Part shown: positions 43,151 to 53,725 of the stretch, piece after piece
Position numbering within the stretch: position 1 is the first letter of the stretch
Layout: every line of letters starts with the position of its first letter
Source of the DNA: a virus
Virus record (IMG/VR): IMGVR_UViG_3300031140_000003
Span: 1 to 63,464 of that record
DNA: 63,464 bases
Strand: one strand, 5' to 3'
Program-made: the position numbers and the translations under genes
The notes under the pieces: generated by a model
The model's input: the letters and a program-made list of their open reading frames with translations, nothing else
What the model was told of the DNA's origin: nothing
The model's database searches: none

Positions 43151-46100
43151 ATGAGTGCACACAATTCAATATCACAATTACTTGAACAGTTTCTAGAATT
43201 AAACACTAATTCACTAGAAACTTTCAATCGTATTAATGAAGCGATCTCAACTGACAAAGAAACAGTTACAGTAGATTTATGGGACCCTAATAGTGAGGGT
43301 GTTAAATCTGTACAAATACCTGCATTTGGTTATTTAAAGAGAGAAATTGAAAGACTAAATACTAATTTAGAATCTATTACTGGTGTTGAAGGTAATGGAG
43401 CAAACGTTAGGTTAAAGGATGGATCGTTTAGAAAATTACACACGTCTAGGCTTAAAGGTCCTTCTAAACCAATCACAAATTTAGCAGCACCTACTCAATT
43501 TAATACAAAATTGAATGCATTTTTCGAAAACTTTTTAAATCCACTATTAACTATTAAGTTAGATGTAAGTGGACAACTTCCTGTTGAAACTGAAAGAGTT
43601 TATATTGAGAGATTTATATTTGACTCAAAGGATGCTGCAACAGTAGATCAATTTGATGAGTTATATAAAGGAGAAAGTGAAATTAAATACAAAGCAATTC
43701 AAAATGCAATTACTGAAAATAAATTAAAATATTATTTAGATTCAGAAGTTATTGAAATGCCAATAAGAACAATACAATATTACGGAGACTTTGATATCAC
43801 TAAAATATCTAATGAACAGAAGTCACAGGTTGTTGATGGCGCAACTCAAACCAAAACTATTAAGTTATTCACTCTAAATAAACTGACGTTCTCAGACGCT
43901 TCTAAAACGCTTCTAGATACTGAAGTTTTAAAGGTTGGAGAATCATTAGTTATTAACTCTGGGGAATTAAGAACTAGATATATTATTAAATCAATAGATA
44001 ATTCAACATCACAGATTGAGTTAGAATTAATTGAAGGATTTGAATCTATTAAGATAGGTTCTAAAATGCTATCAATATACAAAGATTTAGATACAGACTT
44101 AGATGTTGAAATAAACATTGGATTTGATGAAAGACAAGTTGTCTTTATTAAACCAATTGATCCAGCATCAAATATACCTTCAAATGAATATTCTCCTGGG
44201 ATAGGATTTTATTCAAATGAATTACAAATACCAGGATCAGACGGAACAATACAAAGCTTATCTTCTTATTATAAAGAAGAAGTTGCAGATTTCGGGCAGT
44301 TCATTAAAGGATTTAATGTTGATTATATTCCACCGGCAGCAGTTGGTGTAGTACCTGCAACTCCTGTAGTAATTACTGGTAATTTAAAGGTTGTACAAAT
44401 AAATAAACATTTAACAGATAATACAACAACGACTAAGATTAAACAACTTAAGTCTGATAAAGTAGCAGCTGAGCAAAGCCTATCTAATACTAGTGAGGCA
44501 ATTAAAGCTAAAAAATCTTTATTAAACACTAAGAAGTTTAAATCTAAAGTTGAAAGAAATAAACAATATAACGAATTCAAATCTCTTGTTAATGAGAGAG
44601 TATCTGAATCTAAGCTATATTCATCTATAGTATCTGAGATTAAAGCTTCTGCTGAATCTACCGATATTGTAGCAGTTACTCCAAAATTTAGAGTTAGAGG
44701 ATTCTGGTCAATTCCAGAACCTAAAACAATAGGAGATGAAGTTTCACAAGAGGTAGTTCAGTTTAAAATAAGATATAGATACGTATCGACTTCTGGTAAA
44801 ACTAGTCAAGTTGAACAGATCGGATTTACAGATTCTGCAAACCAAACAACAAAAACTGCTGCCTTTTCAAATTGGACAGAGTTTAATGGTCCTGTTAGAA
44901 AAAGAGAATTAAATGAGGATGGAAAATATTCTTGGATTATTGAAAGCGAAGAAGATGCACAAGCAGTTAACTTCAATTCATTAGATATTCCAATCAGTTC
45001 AGGTGAAATCGTAGAGATTATGGTTCAATCTGTTTCTGAAGCTGGATATCCATCTAATCCATTAACAAGTGATTGGTCAGAGATTATTAAAGTTGAATTT
45101 CCAGAAGGAGAACTTTCAACAGATTCAATATCTGGTTTAATTACTCAAAACGAATTAGATAATTTAAAAGTTACATTAAAAGAAGATTTAGAAGCTGCTG
45201 GTATATTCGATCACGTTGGAGATTCATTCACAGTGAATGAAAAACACTTTGCACATAACGCTGCGGCAGTTGCATCTGGTTTCTTAACTGGAGAGCAGAA
45301 TCCTATTTCAGTATATGATAAGCTTTTGGAACTTCAAAACGAAGTACAAAGATTAAGAGCAGAAATTGACGGAACAATTGGAGATCTATTAATACAGATA
45401 ATAGATGAGGACGGTAACGTTACACAAGTAACCAACAATAGTACTGTTAAAGTATTTGGAGGATTTTATGTTGATGAAATTCCTGCAGAAAATTACAAAG
45501 GATTTATTGTAACTAAGAACTTTAAAATAAGATTAACAAATTCGCAAGCCTCAGATTTAGAGTTAATTGCTAGAATATTAGGAGATGTTGAGAAACCAGT
45601 GCCTTCTTCAAGTGATAGTACTTTATTTGGATTAAGAACAGGGGTTATTGATAATGCGGTTGCTGGAGATAATTACTACACAACAGAGGGTAATTATGAT
45701 AAAGTACCTGTTGTTTATCAGAATTTAGATTCGATAGACTTATTAGCACATAATTATTTTAATGAGAGTCCATTACAATCAACTCAATTGAAAGGTCAAT
45801 TTATCTATTCAAGATATATGAATCTAGCAAATGATAGAGGATTATATTTAAGAAGTACTGACGGAACTGACGGAGATATTGATGCTCAAGATTTATCTGG
45901 ATTCGATACATATGAATACGGAATTTCTACAGCATATCAATTAACAGGGATAAATACAACCGATTCAAATAAAATCTTTACAGATGCATTGCAACCAGGT
46001 AGAACGCCAGATGGCAATGTTAATGAAGATTTCATATGGAATGGACATAAGGATGCTGTAGTTAATGATAATTTCACACCAACATCAACTGGATTACTTA

Positions 46101-46810
46101 AGTTAAATACAGTAACGTCTGTAATATATGACGATAGTATATTAATGCATATTGATCATCCTTTAGCATCTTCAGGCCTTACGGCTCTTGAAATAGCTTC
46201 TAATGGTTATATTAGTATGCCTAAGACGGCTCCTAGAAGAGCTTCTGATTTATTCGGTAAACAACAAACTCCTTTTAGAACAGTATCTACTTTAAATAGT
46301 GCAGGTATTGTTGCTGATAGAACATCATTAAAGAATTCATTTGAACCTAATGATCAATATCTACTTGGTGCAAAGTCATGTGGATCTTTCTTATACATTT
46401 CTCCTCTTAGCAAGGAATCAATAGTGGTTGACGCAAGTAATAAAAGAGGTAAGAAGATTGTTCCTGGTAGTAGTAAGAATTCAATAGTAATGGATTTAGT
46501 TTTTCAATATAGAATGACAGATTATTATGGAGTTGGATCTACTGGATCTGGTAAAGTAGGAGGAGTTACTGGTAATACATTTGGGAACTTAACTTATTCT
46601 AAGAAAATTGGAATTGATGTTATAGATTCAAATGCAAACGACTTCCAATTCGATATCGAAGTATATTCTAAGTATAAAGCAACTGGTAAAAACGTAAATG
46701 CTATCACATCATCTATGTTGTCTAATTATAACTCATCACATAAATACCACTTCGACGGTAAGCCCGTAGATTTTACAATACCAAATATAACGGAGACTTA
46801 TATACAGTAG
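43151..46810 (+). CDS. Large virion structural protein (1219 aa)
   Basis: The N-terminus is helical (LLEQFLELNTNSLETFNRINEAIS) and includes GANVRLKDGSFRKLHTSRL. A coiled coil occurs around residues 420-500 (IKQLKSDKVAAEQSLSNTSE). FN3-like strands follow (RVRGFWSIPEPK, FKIRYRYVSTSGKTS, EIMVQSVSEAGYPSNP). A second short coiled coil (LLELQNEVQRLRAEIDG) lies near residue 735, then a long beta-rich C-terminus. The modular rod-and-Ig layout fits a baseplate-associated fibre or wedge protein. Confidence 0.5.
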   Translation: MSAHNSISQLLEQFLELNTNSLETFNRINEAISTDKETVTVDLWDPNSEGVKSVQIPAFGYLKREIERLNTNLESITGVEGNGANVRLKDGSFRKLHTSRLKGPSKPITNLAAPTQFNTKLNAFFENFLNPLLTIKLDVSGQLPVETERVYIERFIFDSKDAATVDQFDELYKGESEIKYKAIQNAITENKLKYYLDSEVIEMPIRTIQYYGDFDITKISNEQKSQVVDGATQTKTIKLFTLNKLTFSDASKTLLDTEVLKVGESLVINSGELRTRYIIKSIDNSTSQIELELIEGFESIKIGSKMLSIYKDLDTDLDVEINIGFDERQVVFIKPIDPASNIPSNEYSPGIGFYSNELQIPGSDGTIQSLSSYYKEEVADFGQFIKGFNVDYIPPAAVGVVPATPVVITGNLKVVQINKHLTDNTTTTKIKQLKSDKVAAEQSLSNTSEAIKAKKSLLNTKKFKSKVERNKQYNEFKSLVNERVSESKLYSSIVSEIKASAESTDIVAVTPKFRVRGFWSIPEPKTIGDEVSQEVVQFKIRYRYVSTSGKTSQVEQIGFTDSANQTTKTAAFSNWTEFNGPVRKRELNEDGKYSWIIESEEDAQAVNFNSLDIPISSGEIVEIMVQSVSEAGYPSNPLTSDWSEIIKVEFPEGELSTDSISGLITQNELDNLKVTLKEDLEAAGIFDHVGDSFTVNEKHFAHNAAAVASGFLTGEQNPISVYDKLLELQNEVQRLRAEIDGTIGDLLIQIIDEDGNVTQVTNNSTVKVFGGFYVDEIPAENYKGFIVTKNFKIRLTNSQASDLELIARILGDVEKPVPSSSDSTLFGLRTGVIDNAVAGDNYYTTEGNYDKVPVVYQNLDSIDLLAHNYFNESPLQSTQLKGQFIYSRYMNLANDRGLYLRSTDGTDGDIDAQDLSGFDTYEYGISTAYQLTGINTTDSNKIFTDALQPGRTPDGNVNEDFIWNGHKDAVVNDNFTPTSTGLLKLNTVTSVIYDDSILMHIDHPLASSGLTALEIASNGYISMPKTAPRRASDLFGKQQTPFRTVSTLNSAGIVADRTSLKNSFEPNDQYLLGAKSCGSFLYISPLSKESIVVDASNKRGKKIVPGSSKNSIVMDLVFQYRMTDYYGVGSTGSGKVGGVTGNTFGNLTYSKKIGIDVIDSNANDFQFDIEVYSKYKATGKNVNAITSSMLSNYNSSHKYHFDGKPVDFTIPNITETYIQ

Positions 46811-46816
46811 CAGATA

Positions 46817-46863
46817 GGAGCCTCTTAAAATTATGATATATAATTTAACTAAAAAGAGGTCCC
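46817..46863 (+). promoter_or_regulatory. Hairpin over an SD-like sequence
   Basis: CCTCTT (46821-46826) can pair with AAGAGG (46854-46859), extended inside by AAATTA (46828-46833) with TAATTT (46841-46846) and outside by two G-C pairs. The 3' arm carries AAGAGG, 8 nt before ATG 46868, one of very few Shine-Dalgarno-like sequences here. It could hide that site until opened. Confidence 0.4.
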
Positions 46864-46867
46864 ATAG

Positions 46868-49800
46868 ATGGCTATAAATTTCAACATACAAAACACCGAA
46901 GATAATTCTTCATTTGCAATATTAAGAACGAATCCTAAATTAACTAGTAATTTAAAGTTAGTTGTGGATTCGGTCGATAATATATTCATGAGTTCTTTCA
47001 AAGCAAGTAAACTGCTTTCAAAGGTAGAATATCAGAAGCTTAACATTTCAGCCGATGGTACTTATTCGAATGACGTTGCTAGGTTTTTCAAAGGAGCACC
47101 TAAGAATGAAAGATTTCAAACATTAAGAAAATACTCAGACATTACTCCATATTCAGAATACTCGTACCAATATGAGAATGAATACAACTACGGCGCAAGT
47201 TTTAATGCTACTAAGTTATACGACGAACAATACAAGATATTCGCTCCAATATGGCTAGATAGAAGAATTCCTAGGAAATTCGTAGTATATCGAGTATTAG
47301 ATGTAGATTACAAAACAAAATACGAGGAAAATACAAACGGTCAAAATTCTAGAATATTAGATTTACTAGAATATGCAGCTATTGTTAAAACATTCGACCT
47401 TACACCAAAAAGTAACATAGGTAAATATCTAGACAGACATGTCTTTGATAAAGGAATGCCTAGTTCTGTAATAGACTTTAATTTTGCTGAATCAGGTTCA
47501 ATACAATATAAAGGTATTGATACTAGTAAAGGGGGTTTTGCTTCAAAGAAAGATTATATTGCAGAGGACTACATACAGAAAGATAATTTAGAGATAGATT
47601 CAAATGAATTAATAACTCAAGGATTTGAAAGACATGGTCTTATTTCTGCAAATTTAGTTAACATGGAATTTATGTTTGACGATTCGTCAGCAGATAACTA
47701 TGAAATTTACAGATACTTTGGATTATACGTAGATGTCGTAGAGGAAGGATCTTTTGATATAGATACAGTTTCGACGGACGGCATCATTAGTATTAAACCT
47801 AATACCATGACCTCAGTATACGACGTTGCACCAGTAGGACTTACTCACGAAGATATGTTACCAAGAACATCTGACCTAAAGTTACCTATACTTTCTTATA
47901 TTAACCTAGGTGGTGACAATTTTCTACATATTAAAAACAACACGTACGCTTCTGGATTAAAGTTATCAATATCTGGCATAGATCCTTTAGTAGATACTAA
48001 TGCATTCATAAAATCAGATAATAAAGTTAATGCACTTTCTAAAAAAACATCAAACAAAGGATTTATAAAGGTTGAAGTGGTTGCAAAACCAAACAACAAT
48101 GATAGATTTTATATTGGAGACAAAACAGAAATAGAAATAGAATCATATAGTTTGTATGATTTCACTTTAATAGCGGATGATTCTTTAGGTAAGGGTACGT
48201 TTGTTGGGAATAAATTCTCATCAGCAGGTACTTTGAATCAGATTGCAATCGCTATAAGTAAATTAATAGAAAATAAAACAACATATAAGGTATATCAAAA
48301 AGATGCGACATTCTCTATAGAGGATTATGCAGATGGCGATAATAGGAAGAGAATGTCGTTTGGAGTATACAATTCAAATAATAATTCATTCTTAAAGATA
48401 ATCACAGGGGATTTAGATAATATTGGTTTATTAAACCAAAATATTGTTATTCCATTGACGTCAAACACAGACTTTACACAATGGACTATGTATACTGCAA
48501 CAGGGGGTTCCTCTATCGGAGCATCATTCCTTGTGCCAATTAATGAACTAGGATATATTAAAGTAGGTCAATATATAAAACACAAAGATCTTAGCATATA
48601 TTCTAAAATAACTAATATAATAACAGAACACTCTGATCCAGATGTATATCGAATTATCATTGAAAAACAATTCGAAGCACCTGCCGATATGGTTATTCAA
48701 TTGTATGATAAACTTAGACCCTCATTTGGTAAATTCTCAGCATATGATCTTAAAGATTTCGATTTCGATTTCTATAATACGTCAAATTCTAATATATCAG
48801 AGTTGAATCACGAGGATGATCCCTCTTATTTTACAGGATTATCCCCGGTATTATTTCAAGAAGATCCAGATGACATATATACTGCAATAGATATTATGTC
48901 AGAATATGACAGATTAAGTGAAAATAAATTAAAAGAAACTTCATTAAAAAGTAGAATAACTCCTACTGTTTTAAAATATGCAATGAAGAATGGTACAAAC
49001 GCGAGAAATCTTCCATATATCTTAAATATGAACGAGGCATTCGGACCTAATAACCTTTCTCCAGAAATTCAATTAGAATCTGGCAGAAACGTAGATCATT
49101 TAAATATGGAACACTTCCATTTTAATCAAATACCTATGAAATACTATGATGATAATAAATTAAATGATTTATCGTCATATACTAGTTTCACATCAACTGA
49201 CGGTATATCGATAAAGCAATTAAAATCAACAGATATTGATTATTTCAGTCTATATTTTAAATGGAATGGAGTATATAATGATCAAACGTCGGAATGGGTG
49301 GATGATAAATTCAAAAAACTATATACTAAATTAGACAATGGAACTAGTGAACTAGAACCGAGCACTCTTTTTAGAGGGTTAAGATATATTTATAAAAAAA
49401 GAAAGGAGTTTGAAAAAACAGCCCCTACTTCTTTTACAAAAACAACCGAAACTAATTCATATAAATTTGGTGTAACTTTAAACTATAATACGGGGTCTAA
49501 TATCAACTCAGTATCATACAATGTTGTTAAAAATGACATACATAAATTTATATGTGTTGTTATAGATTTAAATGTAAAGCAAAATGACGTAGTGTCTATT
49601 GATAGAACATTCATGTATAATGCTACTGATATTATATTAAATAATAATGTTATTGATACGGAGATTCCTTTCAATATTGATATGTCTACTCCGATGTTTG
49701 GGTCAGCAGATCAAATACCATTAAATGCCGATCAGATTTCTATAATTGATAAATCTGCGGATTTTATTAATAATATAACCAGAAATGCTGAAGGAGATTA

Positions 49801-51283
49801 TTCATGGTTACTTTTTACAATACCATCATACGGAGTCGGATGTATTAAAGTTATTTCAGTAGTTAGTGCTACTCAAATAATAGTTGATGGAACTCCATTA
49901 TATTTTGAAAACAATCCCTCTCCTGGAGAAGAACGAGGACCTATATTCTCACCGGTTCCAGTTAGTATATTAAATACAGTTCCACAAGGTACTCAGTTCT
50001 CTTATTGGAAAACAGGGTCTGCTGGATGGACTAATTTATTAGAAGAGGTTGTTTCATATAACTTCGCTAAGAGATTCAATAAATTCGGAGATATTAATTA
50101 TATTACAGTTGATAAAAAAGGAGAACATAAGAATCAATTTGTATTAGAAGTACAAGATGGTGTTGAGGTTGTTAAACCTTCAATATTAAATACAGAGTCT
50201 GATAGTGATCGTCCAAAATCATATCAGCTGTCTTCGACTGAGATTGGTAAAGTTATTAAAGAGAGAAGCGATGGTGGGTATTTTACAATACTAAGAAGAA
50301 TGAATGGGGAATATAACCCATTGTTCAAAGATTGTGTCAGTTTCACAGATATACATAACGATCAAAGCATACATCTACCAGAGGTTGGATCTAAAACAAT
50401 AGATATTAATGATGTGGGAGATGTTAGAGCTAATTTGGTTTATAGTAAGTTTAGAAATCTCGGAGTCGCGTTTGCATCATACAAAGACGTAGATGAAAAA
50501 TATGGTTTTATCAACAACATGCACTATCATAAAGTAAATAGTGATAATTCAAAAAACTTGTTAAAATTATCTGAAACGTCAGATAAATTGCCGTTATATC
50601 CTTTGATTGGTGAAATCGCTATTGATAAAAAGGACTTTAATATTTTTAAATCTAAATATGCAAGTGACTATTATACAAAGGCATTACCTGGAGGAAAAAG
50701 TGAACCAGTACATGGCACATTAAATCCTATAGAGCTAAAATCATTTATGGTTTCAACAATTATGAAAGTTAAAGATCATTATGATTTAACTAGTTTTTCA
50801 AAAACTAAAGAATCATCAATAGATTCGCTAGATCATATTAGATTTAATAAATTAAATACGTCAGCAATTCACTGGCTAGAAGAAGACTCTCAAATTATTG
50901 CAGATTTATATCTACCTAAGTCAATATATAATGAATTATTAGAGGATGGTATATTGTCTAAATTTGTAAAATATGTTACTCCAGAAAATTCATTCGGAGA
51001 CAAGTCTACAATTTCAGATGATTTGGAACAATATGTTTATTCAAATATTGTTAATAGATTTATAATTGATAACACTGAGGTATATGGGATTGCTGGTAAA
51101 AATTTAACAACAGACTTTGTATCTGTAGATTCACCTGAAAAATTAAAAGACGGAGGGTATACTGCACAAACTAATTTTGAAATTCAAGGGTATCAGAACG
51201 ATGGACTGAGTTTTAGATTAATATATAATAAAAAACTAGGCTATAAATATAATTTAAAGCTGCACATTAAAATACAAGCATAA
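46868..51283 (+). CDS. Very large virion structural protein (1471 aa)
   Basis: This is the longest gene in the window. The N-terminal region contains FAILRTNPKLTSNLKLVVDS and YEYSYQYENEYNYGASFNATKLYDEQYKIFAP (in parts), Tyr/Asn-rich with strand-forming texture. The rest is beta-rich without visible repeats, signal peptide or membrane segment. It follows a leader hairpin with an SD-like sequence. It may be a large baseplate platform or fibre-base protein. No enzyme motif was found. Confidence 0.5.
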   Translation: MAINFNIQNTEDNSSFAILRTNPKLTSNLKLVVDSVDNIFMSSFKASKLLSKVEYQKLNISADGTYSNDVARFFKGAPKNERFQTLRKYSDITPYSEYSYQYENEYNYGASFNATKLYDEQYKIFAPIWLDRRIPRKFVVYRVLDVDYKTKYEENTNGQNSRILDLLEYAAIVKTFDLTPKSNIGKYLDRHVFDKGMPSSVIDFNFAESGSIQYKGIDTSKGGFASKKDYIAEDYIQKDNLEIDSNELITQGFERHGLISANLVNMEFMFDDSSADNYEIYRYFGLYVDVVEEGSFDIDTVSTDGIISIKPNTMTSVYDVAPVGLTHEDMLPRTSDLKLPILSYINLGGDNFLHIKNNTYASGLKLSISGIDPLVDTNAFIKSDNKVNALSKKTSNKGFIKVEVVAKPNNNDRFYIGDKTEIEIESYSLYDFTLIADDSLGKGTFVGNKFSSAGTLNQIAIAISKLIENKTTYKVYQKDATFSIEDYADGDNRKRMSFGVYNSNNNSFLKIITGDLDNIGLLNQNIVIPLTSNTDFTQWTMYTATGGSSIGASFLVPINELGYIKVGQYIKHKDLSIYSKITNIITEHSDPDVYRIIIEKQFEAPADMVIQLYDKLRPSFGKFSAYDLKDFDFDFYNTSNSNISELNHEDDPSYFTGLSPVLFQEDPDDIYTAIDIMSEYDRLSENKLKETSLKSRITPTVLKYAMKNGTNARNLPYILNMNEAFGPNNLSPEIQLESGRNVDHLNMEHFHFNQIPMKYYDDNKLNDLSSYTSFTSTDGISIKQLKSTDIDYFSLYFKWNGVYNDQTSEWVDDKFKKLYTKLDNGTSELEPSTLFRGLRYIYKKRKEFEKTAPTSFTKTTETNSYKFGVTLNYNTGSNINSVSYNVVKNDIHKFICVVIDLNVKQNDVVSIDRTFMYNATDIILNNNVIDTEIPFNIDMSTPMFGSADQIPLNADQISIIDKSADFINNITRNAEGDYSWLLFTIPSYGVGCIKVISVVSATQIIVDGTPLYFENNPSPGEERGPIFSPVPVSILNTVPQGTQFSYWKTGSAGWTNLLEEVVSYNFAKRFNKFGDINYITVDKKGEHKNQFVLEVQDGVEVVKPSILNTESDSDRPKSYQLSSTEIGKVIKERSDGGYFTILRRMNGEYNPLFKDCVSFTDIHNDQSIHLPEVGSKTIDINDVGDVRANLVYSKFRNLGVAFASYKDVDEKYGFINNMHYHKVNSDNSKNLLKLSETSDKLPLYPLIGEIAIDKKDFNIFKSKYASDYYTKALPGGKSEPVHGTLNPIELKSFMVSTIMKVKDHYDLTSFSKTKESSIDSLDHIRFNKLNTSAIHWLEEDSQIIADLYLPKSIYNELLEDGILSKFVKYVTPENSFGDKSTISDDLEQYVYSNIVNRFIIDNTEVYGIAGKNLTTDFVSVDSPEKLKDGGYTAQTNFEIQGYQNDGLSFRLIYNKKLGYKYNLKLHIKIQA

Positions 51284-51287
51284 CCAC

Positions 51288-53678
51288 ATGTCAATAAGTA
51301 TTAAAGAAATATTTAAAAGTGATCTAGATCCTAACAATCCTAATTGGTGGGCTAAATCCAAAGTTGATAAACTTAATTTTAATTTTAATCAATTAGAGAA
51401 TGGAGGTATGCCAGGTCCTATTGGAGTACAAGGCCCTGATGGAATTACAGGTAATCTAGGATACGACGGCCCAGACGGAACAAAGGGACCTAATGGAAAT
51501 CAAGGTTTCATAGGTCTTGATGGATTTTCAACATGGGAAAAACATAATGATTCCTCAAAAACTAACAGTACTCTAACGCCAACTGAATCAGGACATCCTG
51601 AATTTTCAGCTGTTCCAGTTATTATTGGAGTACAATCAGGTCATAATATGTATGATAATTCATTGGACTGGGAAAGAACCCCAAGTGTGTTCTTCGGATC
51701 CCCTACTAGAAATAATATAAGTATGGGAGATGGTTTCGGGAACCGATCAGCCTTTCATTTAACTAATAATGGATTAGATGTCGGTAGAACTAGTTTACCG
51801 GGAACATCAAACCCGTTGAATATTAAGATTGATTTACAAAACTTAACACATAATTTATATAATTCAAACGGAAATATACTTGCTACTTTCACAGAATCAA
51901 TATTTACTACAGAGATTCCAGTTAGATCAGAAGACACTAAAATAGATACTTTAAAATACACGAAAAACATAGCAGAATCTAAAGTATTAACTTCTGTCAA
52001 TGATACAGGTGAAGTTGTTTGGAGAAATAAATACGAAGTATTTGGGGCACTTCCAGTAGGTTCTATTATGTCAATAGGTTCTGTTGATTTCAACGATACA
52101 AATTTTTACAAAGATATTAGCACGAGTGTTGATGTTAATAGTGGATTGCTTGAAGTATCATATGGAAGGGGAAGGGAAAACACTGCATTTGATGGATGGT
52201 ATTTATGTAATGGACAAACTTGGGATTATCAGGGTATTATTTCGTATTTAGTGCCTAATTTAAATTCTTTTAGGTATAGTATAGAAAGTGATGGTAATTT
52301 ACAAAGCATACATTCATCTGATGTTGCTAGTAATAATCCGGTTTTAATCGGGGGAGGTAATATATCTGTTGATTGTATATTTAACAGTGTAGATAGTACA
52401 TATGATGTAACAGGTTCTACCGATTCATCTGATATATTAACATCGTTTAATAGTGGAGGAACTACGCTTTCTCAAAATAAACAAATCCATCTTATTAATT
52501 TAGGAAACGCGCTACTTAGTTGGAAAACCGGAGCAGGTACTCAAATAGCAACAACACCTATTGTTTTATCAGACCCTAGTGATTCTTCTTTAATATCATG
52601 TTCAGCCTCTAGTCAAACGTATGATTGGACAGGTACTTCTAGTAATATATGGGAAGATCAACAAGACGATTTAAATGGTATTGTTTTATATGATTCTAAT
52701 TTATCTATTGCGCCTGCTAATAAATGGTATGCTAAAAATGGACTTTCTAGATTTTGGAATGGATCATCATTTACATTATTCGAAGCATGTGCTACTCAAA
52801 ATAACATATCTCTAAGGCATGACACTAGTGTTTTAAATTTAAACTGGACAATGCCTTTAAATGGTGTTACCCATGTAATAAATGAAAGCACATTTGCATT
52901 AGCAACAACATTAAACATAAATGGAGGAACTGCTCCTGTCGGTTGGTATAGAGAAACTGATCCTAATAACACAGTGTGGGTAAGAAGATATTGGAATGGT
53001 AGTTCATTTGGCCAAGATAATATATTAGATAATTTTGTAAAATATGCAGGTGAAATTGAGGTTTCATTTGGGATTGGATCACATTCTTGTACTTTTTCTG
53101 ATTCAGCACAGCATATATACTATTCAACAAATGTTCAATATCCGTTAGGAAGTAATATCTTAGAAAGAATTAATAGTTCTGATGGTATTGTTTTTGTTAA
53201 TAATGCGTTTGTAGATGTTAATGACGGAACATCTCATATATTAAAGATAAAAAATCAAATCAAAATAGGTGCTCAATTTCCATACGGATCTTTATTAGAT
53301 GCAGATACTACGCCTGACACAAGATCTGATATAACAAATAGTAGTCGATTAGATGGGGTATATCAATGCGGTGGTATTATCATAGATGGAGGTCAATATA
53401 TAACAGAAGCAAATAATGCTAATGGTAACGTAGTATTCGGTAGTATACACGTAAGTCAAGGAGGTCTTAGCATTAAAATAATAACTGCTGGGGGTATTTA
53501 TCGAAATGACCGAACAACATCAACCTTAAATATATCAGGTATGTCTATATATGAGGGAATCAGTGGTAGTACCCCAAGTGAACATTATATAACATTTAAT
53601 AATGCTGGAACATATACTTATATAATGTCAGCAGATTTCGAAGGAGAAGGCGGTAGTGTTACATTGTTAGTACCTTAA
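51288..53678 (+). CDS. Tail fibre with short collagen stem and collar-like domain
   Basis: The 796-residue product starts with an anchor SKVDKLNFNFNQLENGG and about 13 Gly-X-Y triplets at residues 40-79 (GPIGVQGPDGITG). A beta region follows. Near residue 302 FDGWYLCNGQTW and VPNLNSFRY match the pattern of phage tail-collar domains. The C-terminal half is Ser/Asn/Thr-rich beta sequence ending in MSADFEGEGGSVTLLVP. It is a paralogue of the next gene in its first 330 residues, but lacks a Hint domain. Confidence 0.75.
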   Translation: MSISIKEIFKSDLDPNNPNWWAKSKVDKLNFNFNQLENGGMPGPIGVQGPDGITGNLGYDGPDGTKGPNGNQGFIGLDGFSTWEKHNDSSKTNSTLTPTESGHPEFSAVPVIIGVQSGHNMYDNSLDWERTPSVFFGSPTRNNISMGDGFGNRSAFHLTNNGLDVGRTSLPGTSNPLNIKIDLQNLTHNLYNSNGNILATFTESIFTTEIPVRSEDTKIDTLKYTKNIAESKVLTSVNDTGEVVWRNKYEVFGALPVGSIMSIGSVDFNDTNFYKDISTSVDVNSGLLEVSYGRGRENTAFDGWYLCNGQTWDYQGIISYLVPNLNSFRYSIESDGNLQSIHSSDVASNNPVLIGGGNISVDCIFNSVDSTYDVTGSTDSSDILTSFNSGGTTLSQNKQIHLINLGNALLSWKTGAGTQIATTPIVLSDPSDSSLISCSASSQTYDWTGTSSNIWEDQQDDLNGIVLYDSNLSIAPANKWYAKNGLSRFWNGSSFTLFEACATQNNISLRHDTSVLNLNWTMPLNGVTHVINESTFALATTLNINGGTAPVGWYRETDPNNTVWVRRYWNGSSFGQDNILDNFVKYAGEIEVSFGIGSHSCTFSDSAQHIYYSTNVQYPLGSNILERINSSDGIVFVNNAFVDVNDGTSHILKIKNQIKIGAQFPYGSLLDADTTPDTRSDITNSSRLDGVYQCGGIIIDGGQYITEANNANGNVVFGSIHVSQGGLSIKIITAGGIYRNDRTTSTLNISGMSIYEGISGSTPSEHYITFNNAGTYTYIMSADFEGEGGSVTLLVP

Positions 53679-53701
53679 TATGTTGTAAAGAAAAAGAAAT
53701 A

Positions 53702-53709
53702 TATAAATA
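53702..53709 (+). promoter_or_regulatory. T4-late-type TATAAATA box
   Basis: An exact TATAAATA lies 16 nt before ATG 53726, in a 47-nt gap inside the late fibre block, a sensible place for a late promoter. Confidence 0.45.
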
Positions 53710-53725
53710 AAGATAAAAGTTAGAA

